NCBI GenBank assembly: GCA_016650135.1
Contig: JAENWH010000004.1
Span: 1 to 22,901, forward strand
Source of the DNA: Peptostreptococcaceae bacterium
Lineage (GTDB): Bacteria; Bacillota_A; Clostridia; Peptostreptococcales; Anaerovoracaceae
Reading direction: 5' to 3'
Length of the DNA stretch: 22,901 nucleotides
Shown here: positions 7,761 through 14,166 of the stretch, piece by piece
How the letters are laid out: each line of letters starts with the position of its first letter
Numbering within the stretch: position 1 is the stretch's first letter
Position numbers and translations under genes: made by a program
Notes under the pieces: generated by a model
The model's input: only the letters and a program-made list of their open reading frames with translations
Told to the model about the DNA's origin: nothing
Databases searched by the model: none

Positions 7761-7776
7761 CTCTCCATTTGCGACA
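7745..7776. repeat. Perfect 32-bp palindrome
   Basis: TGTCGCAAATGGAGAG (7745-7760) is followed without spacer by its exact reverse complement (7761-7776). It truncates the recombinase fragment at its Arg-containing box, so both arms encode ALHLR in outward directions. Confidence 0.97.
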
Positions 7777-7793
7777 ATATGGGGAGTAAAGCC

Positions 7794-7868
7794 AAATGGG
7801 GAGTGTTAGCTAAAATCAATTTCTTAGCATAAGGATTCAATGTATTTCATTAAATCCACTCCCCATTT
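7794..7868. repeat. 12-bp inverted repeat pair flanking 51 bases
   Basis: AAATGGGGAGTG (7794-7805) and CACTCCCCATTT (7857-7868) are exact reverse complements around 51 AT-rich bases. A third partial copy, ATGGGGAGT, lies at 7779-7787, directly after the 32-bp palindrome. The pair occupies the spacer between the two recombinase fragments. It could be the ends of a very small element or recombinase-binding arms. Confidence 0.7.
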
Positions 7869-7875
7869 AAAAGTC

Positions 7876-8091
7876 CTATGTACCCAATGAATTGAGGAAT
7901 CCCATCAAATTCTTGTCATCAGTCCATGATGGCAATTCTTCATGGGGAAGTACATCCTCATAAGCGGCCTCGATTGCTTTCCTTTTCATCTCGGTGTCAG
8001 CTCTCGCATAAATCTCTGTAGTGGCACAATCAACATGCCCGAGGAAATCCCTGATATAGATAAGGTTGACCCCTGATTGTAGCAGGTGCAA
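7876..8091 (-). pseudogene. Tyrosine recombinase C-terminal fragment 2
   Basis: Minus-strand frame reading HLLQSGVNLIYIRDFLGH, then TTEIYARADTEMKRKAIEAA and a tail with LPSWTDDKNLMGFLNSLGT. This is again an integrase C terminus, here with both the LGH histidine and the EIYARA nucleophile Tyr. The box II RHSK is cut away: the frame meets a stop just upstream of the first His codon, and the similarity ends at about 8092. A short stem (TGATTG at 8074-8079, CAATCA at 8089-8094) straddles the break. It is a separate, better-preserved paralogue of fragment 1. Confidence 0.82.
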
Positions 8092-8142
8092 TCACAATAG
8101 ATACCTTGTATTCACGAAGCATAACTACGAAAAGGAAATATC

Positions 8143-8391
8143 ATGAAAGACAATGCACAATGTATTTTTTGTCATTCAAAGTGTGAAGAAATCAAGGATT
8201 GTATCGCTGCATCTACTCACTATAAATGTGAAGAGTGCGGTGAATATGAGATTACTTATAGTTGTTTGAGCAGTAGCAGGGTGCGAAATTTGATAGATGT
8301 TGAAAAATTGAAAATCTCAAAATACTTAAAGCAACAATCCGGCTGTACAAAATTGTATTCAGAAAATATTGAAAGAATCCTTGCCCCATAA
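8143..8391 (+). CDS. Small zinc-ribbon protein, possibly a truncated N-terminal domain
   Basis: An 82-residue ORF with a good AAGGA (8132-8136) six bases before the ATG. It carries CIFCHSKC and, about 20 residues later, YKCEECGEYEIT. This is a C-x2-C ... C-x2-C zinc ribbon of the kind found at the N terminus of longer proteins ('CP.C...YKC..CGEY.IT'). The rest (LKISKYLKQQSG ... YSENIERILAP) matches the linker style that follows such ribbons, in which I would expect a larger domain next. The protein instead stops at 8389-8391. I do not know its function. It lies between recombinase debris and a broken DUF2188-like gene, so it may be cargo of a former element. Confidence 0.6.
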   Translation: MKDNAQCIFCHSKCEEIKDCIAASTHYKCEECGEYEITYSCLSSSRVRNLIDVEKLKISKYLKQQSGCTKLYSENIERILAP

Positions 8392-8475
8392 CTTTCTATC
8401 GGTACCTAAAAGGTATTCCACTCTTTGCTTGATACTGATCAGAAACAAGGATTTCAAATGAGTAGGTGAGAGTCC

Positions 8476-8675
8476 TATTTAGTTTTCGGTTCTAATGGTG
8501 GTTGCGAAGTGAAGAGAATGATTCTTATCGAGCAAATATTCAAACCGATACTCAACAAGCTGCAATAATGCAAGGACGGGCACTGAGCCAAAATCAGGCA
8601 ACAGTGTTGATCATCCATCAAAAAGATGGAAAGATCCTGAAATCAGATCGTAATGTAGTGATTCTGCTTCATTGA
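8476..8675 (+). pseudogene. DUF2188-like gene, frameshifted
   Basis: Two frames together give a DUF2188-like protein. The first (8476-8517) reads YLVFGSNGGCEVKR. After a frame change near 8515 the second reads NDSYRANIQTDTQQAAIMQG, then RALSQNQATVLIIHQKDGKI, to a stop at 8673-8675. The pattern 'y.VvpnggW.VKre...RAs...dTq.eAi..ar.lA.nn...l.IH.kdGkI' is the known DUF2188 fold, whose biochemical role is unknown. No start codon is clear (AGGTGAG lies just upstream). The frame break and lack of a start make a decayed gene likely. Confidence 0.5.
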
Positions 8676-8862
8676 AAGAAAATTATTGATGAGAACGATT
8701 TAGGTGGGTTTTTTTAAAGGTTGAAAACAATTTAAATTGCTACTGTGTATTTAGATGAATTGACAGAAATTGAAAAATGCTGAGTATCGCTCTACGTGGT
8801 TGTGATCAGTGATCATAATAATGAGTTGATAAGCAAAACAATCTATTTCTAAAAAGGCGTTT
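8676..8862. other. Leader region of the GT4 gene
   Basis: AT-rich, without an open frame. It contains TTGACA at 8760-8765, but no well-placed -10 box follows, so I do not call a promoter. The GT4 gene probably has its own promoter here, because it is isolated between remnants. Confidence 0.3.
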
Positions 8863-9984
8863 ATGAAAATATTGTATGTGACCACTATTTCCAGCACAAC
8901 AAGTTTCTTCATATCACATGTAAATATGCTTTTAGATCAAGGGCATAGTGTTGATTTTGCATGTAATATTATCAAACCGGTAAATCAGAGTCTTCTTGAC
9001 CGTGGGTGCAAGGTTTTTCAAGTACATTTTAGTAGATTTCCTTTGAGCAAATCAAATTTTCAAAGTGCTGGGGAAATAAGAAAAATAATGCAAAAGGGTA
9101 GCTATGATGTAGTTCATGTTCATACTCCTGTTGCAGCTGCAATCACTCGGTTGGTTTGTAAGAAATTCCAAAATATTACTGTCATGTATACAGCTCATGG
9201 ATTTCATTTTTTTAAAGGAGCTCCTTTAGTCAATTGGTTGTTATATTATCCGGTTGAAAAATACTTATCTAAATATACTAATGTTCTGATTACTATCAAT
9301 CAGGAAGACTACGAGAGAGCAAAAAGTAAGTTTAAGGCAAAGCAAATAGAATATGTCCCCGGTGTTGGGATTGATGTCAATAGATTTAGTGAAGTCTCTA
9401 TTGATAGAGTGAAGAAAAGAGCTGATTTGGGTATTCCAGAAAATTCTTATGTATTAGTGTCAGTGGGGGAACTGAATAAGAACAAGAATCATCAAACGGT
9501 TATCAGGGCTCTTAAGAAACTCAATAATCCAAATATTCAATATGTACTTTGTGGGGCTGGTCCATTGAAAAAGCAGTTAGTTTCTTTAATAGCAAAGTTA
9601 AACTTAGAATCACAAGTTAAACTTCTTGGATATCGAAGAGATATTCCTGAAATTTTGAAAGCTGCAGACTTGTTTGTTTTTCCATCCCGGAGAGAGGGGC
9701 TCGGTCTTGCAGCTCTTGAGGCAATGGCTAGCGGACTACCAATTATTACCTCAAATATTCATGGAATTAAAGATTATTCAAAAAATGGATTTACGGGATT
9801 TTCTTGTTCTCCAAATGATAACCAAGGATTCGCTACTGCTATTAAGTCCCTTTTTGATAACCCGAGAGAATCAGAGAAGTTTATTGTGCATAATAAGCAG
9901 AAGGTGGTTGAGTTTTCTGCTAGTATTGTTTTGCAGAAAATAGAAGAGATATATAAAGGCGTTACTGAAGGAATTTACAAATAA
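8863..9984 (+). CDS. Glycosyltransferase family 4 (GT-B fold)
   Basis: Cytoplasmic, probably membrane-associated retaining glycosyltransferase of 373 residues that adds one sugar from a nucleotide-sugar donor to the lipid-linked repeat unit. The N-terminal domain has the EpsD/CapM-like pattern (MKILYVTTISSTTSFFISHV, DVVHVHTPVAAAITR, TAHGFHFF). The C-terminal donor domain has SVGELNKNKNHQTVIRAL, GAGPL, and the EX7E motif with Glu278 and Glu286 in REGLGLAALEAMASGLP. The length is normal for the family and no frame defects are visible. The start has AAAAGG about six bases upstream. It stands alone as block B, with decayed elements on both sides, so it has probably been separated from a former operon or must be transcribed alone. 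Confidence 0.9.
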   Translation: MKILYVTTISSTTSFFISHVNMLLDQGHSVDFACNIIKPVNQSLLDRGCKVFQVHFSRFPLSKSNFQSAGEIRKIMQKGSYDVVHVHTPVAAAITRLVCKKFQNITVMYTAHGFHFFKGAPLVNWLLYYPVEKYLSKYTNVLITINQEDYERAKSKFKAKQIEYVPGVGIDVNRFSEVSIDRVKKRADLGIPENSYVLVSVGELNKNKNHQTVIRALKKLNNPNIQYVLCGAGPLKKQLVSLIAKLNLESQVKLLGYRRDIPEILKAADLFVFPSRREGLGLAALEAMASGLPIITSNIHGIKDYSKNGFTGFSCSPNDNQGFATAIKSLFDNPRESEKFIVHNKQKVVEFSASIVLQKIEEIYKGVTEGIYK

Positions 9985-10050
9985 AGGCTCTCGTCCTAAT
10001 TGATTAAAATGCTAGCTAACACCTCGAACAAGATGGAGTGCAAGGAAGCT

Positions 10051-10094
10051 CTACCCCTATACTACCCCTATACTACCCCTATACTACCCCTAGG
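10051..10094. repeat. 11-bp tandem repeat, about four units
   Basis: CTACCCCTATA repeats exactly at 10051, 10062 and 10073. A fourth unit at 10084 diverges in its last two bases. It directly abuts the truncated start of an IS4-superfamily transposase fragment. Confidence 0.95.
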
Positions 10095-10280
10095 GTGCAG
10101 GTTGAGCAGGTATTTGATATCGCAAAGAACAATACCGACCTGATTCACCTGCGTATCCAGGAAGAGGATACCCTTAAAGTCCATCTGATGCTCACGTTTC
10201 TTGTCCACTGTCCTCGTAATAGTCAAACCAACTACGCACTGACTAACATTCCACGGTCCTATATGATAAGGACCGGATGA
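10092..10280 (+). pseudogene. IS4-superfamily transposase C-terminal fragment
   Basis: The frame reads RVQVEQVFDIAKNNTDLIHL, then RIQEEDTLKVHLMLTFL. This matches the last catalytic block and following helix of IS1634/IS4-type DDE transposases ('VEq.FdiaKn...l.plRvh.eet..GhlLltFla'). The Glu and the Lys seven residues later fit the YREK signature. Everything upstream, including both Asp residues, is gone and is replaced by the 11-bp tandem repeat. Beyond about 10210 the frame no longer resembles the family, although it stays open to 10280. Confidence 0.65.
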
Positions 10281-10335
10281 TAAGGATGGCTGGATGCAAT
10301 ACCTGGAAGAAGAAGTCAGTTTGGTTCGATTGCCT

Positions 10336-10569
10336 TCATCGCCTGGAAAGGATGTTGATCTCATCGGAGACAACCTGCAGGTCGACAGCTTTTACATTCC
10401 AGGGCATCAGCGGCTCGATCTGCTCTCTTGTGAGTTCCAGATTGTCATACTTGGCTGCCTGCATGAACAGGAATGCGAGGTAATTGCGAGGGTTCAGGCC
10501 CTGTTCCTTGGCGGTCTCGATGAGGCTGTACATCAGCGATGTTGCCTTGGCCCCATCCTCACTGCCTGC
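10336..10569 (-). pseudogene. IS66 transposase C-terminal fragment, minus strand
   Basis: Minus-strand frame reading RAGSEDGAKATSLMYSLIET, AKEQGLNPRNYLAFLFMQAA and EPLMPWNVKAVDLQ, with the stop at 10336-10338. It is the same C-terminal IS66 segment as copies 1 and 2, but clearly a different lineage (EQGLNPRNYLAFLF against MYGLNPRDYLSYVF). The N-terminal and catalytic parts are missing. It points leftwards and meets a plus-strand IS66 fragment head to head at about 10570. Confidence 0.85.
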
Positions 10570-10595
10570 TCTACAGTCTCATCGAGACTGCCAAG
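10507..10595. repeat. Imperfect inverted repeat from two opposed IS66 fragments
   Basis: Arms 10507-10530 and 10572-10595 (24 bases) match at 22 positions in inverted orientation around a 41-base loop. Both encode YSLIETAK in opposite directions, so the inverted repeat follows from homologous sequence placed head to head. Confidence 0.9.
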
Positions 10596-10817
10596 ATGTA
10601 TGGTCTCAACCCCCGTGACTACCTTTCCTATGTGTTCATGAAGGGTGCAGTTTCTGCCAGCTGGGAGATTGGCAGGGATGTCCTTGAGCCTCTCATGCCT
10701 TGGAACGTTACCCAGGACGACTTGTCCCTGGTTACCGAGGAATACCGGTTCATTGCCAATAATATGATCCCCATTGAAGAATATGAGGCTAAGATGGCTG
10801 GAATACAGTCCATATAG
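10571..10817 (+). pseudogene. IS66 transposase C-terminal fragment (copy 2)
   Basis: The frame reads LYSLIETAKMYGLNPRDYLS, then FMKGAVSASWEIGRDVLEPL and MPWNVTQDDLSLVTEEYRFI to a stop at 10815-10817. It is nearly identical in sequence to copy 1, but the LMPWN motif is intact and there is no internal stop. It starts about 125 bases further into the gene than copy 1 does. It lacks the catalytic core. Confidence 0.85.
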
Positions 10818-10935
10818 GGCTGCACTGCATTCAATATGAGTTGGTTTTCTCAATGATAGCATCCTGGTCCTCCATGGATGCTATCGTATCTTACCCTCGT
10901 TTATTGTATCAGTGCGTAGTTCTACGGACTGACAC
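10818..10935 (+). mobile_element. IS66 right end (copy 2) with perfect hairpin
   Basis: Non-coding tail shared with copies 1 and 3, ending at CTACGGACTGACAC (10935). The hairpin here is perfect: GATAGCATCC (10855-10864) and GGATGCTATC (10876-10885) with an 11-base loop. The next base begins an unrelated IS630 fragment. Confidence 0.78.
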
Positions 10936-10937
10936 GA

Positions 10938-11090
10938 AGAATCGATGATATGGATGTGCTAAACAAAGAGCTTTCAACTTGGAGTACAACCAGAAATGAG
11001 ATGCAAAAAGGTGTTGATTGGCAATTCTCAATTGGTGATGCCAGAATCAAACTCAAGGGGTTGTTCCCGATTATGGAATTGAAGAATTAA
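10938..11090 (+). pseudogene. IS630-family transposase C-terminal fragment
   Basis: Fifty codons reading DVLNKELSTWSTTRNEMQK, then VDWQFSIGDARIKLKGLFP to a TAA at 11088-11090. 'VdWqF...DARiKLK.LyP' is the characteristic end of IS630-type DDE transposases. The upstream 85 percent of the gene is missing. It begins right at the IS66 terminus, so the IS66 copy probably inserted into, or recombined with, this element. Confidence 0.8.
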
Positions 11091-11105
11091 GCTTTACAAG
11101 CTACT

Positions 11106-11141
11106 AGGGTGGTTGAGATAGTAAGAGGGTGCTTCAACTAG
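11106..11141 (+). pseudogene. Tail of a second DegT aminotransferase gene
   Basis: Twelve codons (RVVEIVRGCFN and stop) match the last codons of the aminotransferase that ends at 611 (RVIEIVRGCFN), including the direct TAG-ATG junction to the following sugar-transferase gene. The rest of the gene is gone. Confidence 0.75.
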
Positions 11142-11519
11142 ATGTATAAACATTTCTTCAAGCGATTCTTTGATATCATCTGCTCATTACTTGCACTCTT
11201 TGTTCTTTCTCCTGTTTTGGTGGTCACGGCTATACAGGTAAGAGTCAAGTTGGGTCATCCTGTCATATTCAAACAGAAACGGCCAGGTCTCAATGAAAAG
11301 ATTTTTACCCTCTATAAATTCGGGACTCTGACTGATAAGAAGGACGAGAAAGGAAAATTGCTTTCTTTTCTGATAGTGAACTTCTTACAAAGTTTGGAAA
11401 AACATTGAAGTCAACGAGTATTGATGAACTTCCTGAGCTCATAAACATCTTGAAAGCTGGTATGAACGTTGTAGGACCAAGGCCTCTTTTTGTTCAATTT
11501 TTGGACCGCTATAACCTAC
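11142..11519 (+). pseudogene. Decayed PglC-like sugar transferase, paralogue of 612-1226
   Basis: Closely similar to the intact gene at 612-1226: it starts MYKHFFKRFFDIICSLLALF and keeps KQKRPGLNEKIFTLYKF. Two defects are visible. A tandem duplication of TTTCT near 11361-11370 shifts the frame. After it, the original frame resumes as LLTKFGKTLKSTSIDELPEL and VVGPRPLF. The gene then ends abruptly near 11519, before the RPGLTGLAQ block. The KFRTM Arg is also changed to Gly. The product could not be functional. It shows that the left-end gene pair was once duplicated or exchanged. Confidence 0.88.
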
Positions 11520-11852
11520 ATTCGGTAGTAATAATATGGGTCTTTCGGTGCTATACTATTCCCAGATAAATGCAGGTGAGGTCGTGGAATGTTCTGAGGA
11601 AAGGACCTTCATCGCCGAACATCGCATGGGAGGCTCAGATGGCCAATGCGTAGCTCAACAAGGAGCTTGCAAAGAAGTGCAAGGCAAAGGTGTGGTAATG
11701 TCAAGGAGATTTTTCAAAGGACATATTCTCTGTGCCATTTCCGGGGTATTTCGGTGCAGGTGTTGCAAATATAAGAAAATAGATTATTTCAATACATAGA
11801 AGTTGATTTGAAACGACTGCAGAATTTTGATCAATAGTGTTAGGTGGTAAAT
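11520..11852 (+). other. Unidentified stretch, possibly an element remnant
   Basis: An 87-codon frame (11536-11799) is open but cysteine-rich and unlike any family I know. Other frames give short pieces such as LNKELAKKCKAKVW interrupted by stops. The base composition up to about 11700 is richer in GC than the glycan genes, like the other element debris. The last 60 bases are AT-rich and hold AGGTGG (11842-11847), the ribosome binding site of the GT2 gene. Confidence 0.35.
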
Positions 11853-12848
11853 ATGGAACAGCCTCTATTCAGCGTAATCATCCCAATTTTTAACGTTGAA
11901 AATTATCTTGGTCAATGCGTGCAAAGTGTGATAGGGCAAAGCTATGACAATATTGAAATTATTCTTGTTGATGACGGCTCTACAGATTCCTGTTCTCTTA
12001 TATGTGACGATTTCGCGAAGGCTGATGATCGCATTCATGTTGTTCACAAAACAAATGGTGGCATTGTCAGCGCGCGACAGGCCGGTGTAACTGTTGCATC
12101 TGGTGAATATGTTTTTCCCATTGATGGCGATGATTGGGCAGATGAAAGCTATCTGGAAAAGATGTCTAAAGTGATTGATAATAACCATCCAGATATTGTG
12201 TGCTGTGGACATTACTTGGCAACTGAAAATGGAAATATCGAGAAACCTTTACCTTATCGCTGTGGATATTATTCAAGAAGTGATATTGAAAATGAAGTAT
12301 TCCCAATACTGATTCAAAAGGAAGACTCAACGTACTTTCCCCCTAGTCTCTGGGCAAAGGCGTTCAAGAAGGAAATTTACCAACAACAACAACTAGTAGA
12401 TGTTGGTGTTAATATCGGTGAAGATGGGGCTTGTACCATTCCTTGCATTTTTCAAGCTACTTCATTGTACATTATGCCGGATTGCTTGTATTATTATAGA
12501 TATAATATGGCGTCCATGACAAAAGGCCGTAAAGCATTCCGATGGGATGGCCCTGAGATAATAAAGCAGCACATTGAGAGACAAATAGATATCGGTCAAT
12601 TTGGTTTTAAAGAGCAACTATACCGGAAAACGGTGCATGAGTTATTTTCAGTGATTGTATCACAGTTTTATAACAAGGAAACTTATCGGTCTACTGTTAG
12701 AGATATAAAAGTTCATTTAGAAAATCCTGTATATAGCGAGGCAATTTACAATTGTAAATTTTCTGGCTCCTTAAAGGCAAGCATTATGTATTTAGCCTTA
12801 AAACATAGGTGGATGGTTCTGATATGGATGTATTCAAAAGTCAAATAA
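11853..12848 (+). CDS. Glycosyltransferase family 2 (GT-A fold)
   Basis: Inverting GT2 enzyme of 331 residues. The N-terminal GT-A domain shows FSVIIPIFNVENYL, the nucleotide-binding VDDGSTD with Asp40-Asp41, and the metal-binding DGDDW at 91-95. The remaining 200 residues are the usual variable acceptor part without membrane helices. I chose ATG 11853 over an in-frame GTG at 11844 because AGGTGG (11842-11847) would overlap that codon and lies at a proper distance from the ATG. It begins block C, in which genes follow each other on one strand with short gaps. The sugar transferred is not predictable from sequence. Confidence 0.9.
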   Translation: MEQPLFSVIIPIFNVENYLGQCVQSVIGQSYDNIEIILVDDGSTDSCSLICDDFAKADDRIHVVHKTNGGIVSARQAGVTVASGEYVFPIDGDDWADESYLEKMSKVIDNNHPDIVCCGHYLATENGNIEKPLPYRCGYYSRSDIENEVFPILIQKEDSTYFPPSLWAKAFKKEIYQQQQLVDVGVNIGEDGACTIPCIFQATSLYIMPDCLYYYRYNMASMTKGRKAFRWDGPEIIKQHIERQIDIGQFGFKEQLYRKTVHELFSVIVSQFYNKETYRSTVRDIKVHLENPVYSEAIYNCKFSGSLKASIMYLALKHRWMVLIWMYSKVK

Positions 12849-12905
12849 CCTTCAGAATCGAGCCTTGCACTTGATATTTCGATCTTTGTTTATGAGGTTT
12901 ACAAT

Positions 12906-14099
12906 ATGTTTAGTTCAATATGGGGATATAATCATGAAACAATTCTTTTATATATTATCATAGTATTATTTACAACCTTATTTGCATCGATGTCCCAGTC
13001 AAAAATTATTACAGGTACTAATAATGTATTACCTCAACGAGTTGTATATAGATTTCCGTTTTTTATTTCTTTCTTTATTTTGGTATTTTTTTCATGTACC
13101 ACAGCGGTTGGTATCGATAGAAGCGCATATGCACAAATTTTTAGAATAAGTTCTTTTGGTAACCTTCAAAATGGTATAGAACCCGGATATCACTTGTTAA
13201 TGATAATCATTAAGATTTTTACCAAGAATGAAAATGTATTTCTGGGCATAGTTGCATTTATCACGGTAGCTTTTGTGTATAAAGGGATTTGGGACTGTAG
13301 ACATGAACTTTCAATTGGTTTTGCAGTTTTTATATTTTCATCTCAATACTATTTTCAATCATATAACTTGATGCGTATGTATTTTGCAATGAGTTTTCTT
13401 ATCGCTGGAGTCAAATTACTTCTTGATGGCAAGTATTTAAGGTATTTAGTACTAATTTTATTTGCCTTATGCGTACATTATTCAATGATATTCGTCTTGA
13501 TAGCATATGTAATTTCACTGATCTTTATTAAGATTAAGAGAGTCTCTTTTGATATGAAATTTTTTTTGTCCATTCTTGTAGTCGTTATATTCAACTATTT
13601 TTCATTAAGTTTAGCAATAAATCTTCTTGGCACGAGTAATTTTATACTTGATAAGTATTCTATGTATCTAAAGGAAACAGTGAAATCAGGGTTGGGGTTA
13701 AAGTGGATTTTTAATTTGATACCATATTCTTTGCTATTACCTTTTGCCAAATATACTAACAAAAAGCAATTATTTTTATCAATTGCGGCCGGATATTTGC
13801 TTGTGACACTTGTGATTTCTATAGTGAGCTACTCAATACCCGTGATTGGGCGTACTTTAGCATGTTTGAATATGCCGATCGTAATTATGCTTCCAATAGC
13901 TTTTAATTCGTTTAAGATAAAGAGAATAATAAGGAAAGCGAGTAATGTAGTAATTAGGATTGGAATGACGAGGATACGCATATCCTATAGGGTGATTTAT
14001 TTATTCATATACATTTATTATGCGTTTGCTTTTTTGCTTTATCTTGATGGATATGTGGGTAGAGACGGAATAGATAATTTCCAATTTATTTGGAATTAA
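12906..14099 (+). CDS. EpsG/Wzy-like polysaccharide polymerase
   Basis: Integral membrane protein of 397 residues with about ten hydrophobic segments. The region after the second segment carries the EpsG-family pattern: GIDRSAYAQIF, then a GIEPGYHLLMIIIK turn, and the cluster YYFQSYNLMRMYFAMSFLIAG containing the 'R..fA.s' motif. Family members polymerise lipid-linked repeat units on the outer face of the cytoplasmic membrane in Wzy-type pathways. The cluster has several glycosyltransferases and no other polymerase in view, which fits. GAGGT lies about seven bases before the ATG. No flippase accompanies it in this window. Confidence 0.82.
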   Translation: MFSSIWGYNHETILLYIIIVLFTTLFASMSQSKIITGTNNVLPQRVVYRFPFFISFFILVFFSCTTAVGIDRSAYAQIFRISSFGNLQNGIEPGYHLLMIIIKIFTKNENVFLGIVAFITVAFVYKGIWDCRHELSIGFAVFIFSSQYYFQSYNLMRMYFAMSFLIAGVKLLLDGKYLRYLVLILFALCVHYSMIFVLIAYVISLIFIKIKRVSFDMKFFLSILVVVIFNYFSLSLAINLLGTSNFILDKYSMYLKETVKSGLGLKWIFNLIPYSLLLPFAKYTNKKQLFLSIAAGYLLVTLVISIVSYSIPVIGRTLACLNMPIVIMLPIAFNSFKIKRIIRKASNVVIRIGMTRIRISYRVIYLFIYIYYAFAFLLYLDGYVGRDGIDNFQFIWN

Positions 14100-14166
14100 T
14101 ACTTTATTGTATTGTAATTTGTATAAGCGCAAAAGCCAATAACTCAGTTTTAGAGGTGTCAGTAAT

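Noticed and set aside
7745..7868. CRISPR array or integron attC site
   Set aside because: The repeats are inverted, not regularly spaced direct repeats. There is no attC-like RYYYAAC/GTTRRRY pair and the recombinases are not IntI-like in the visible part.
8760..8790. TTGACA as a -35 box for the GT4 gene
   Set aside because: No acceptable -10 hexamer at 16-18 bases downstream.
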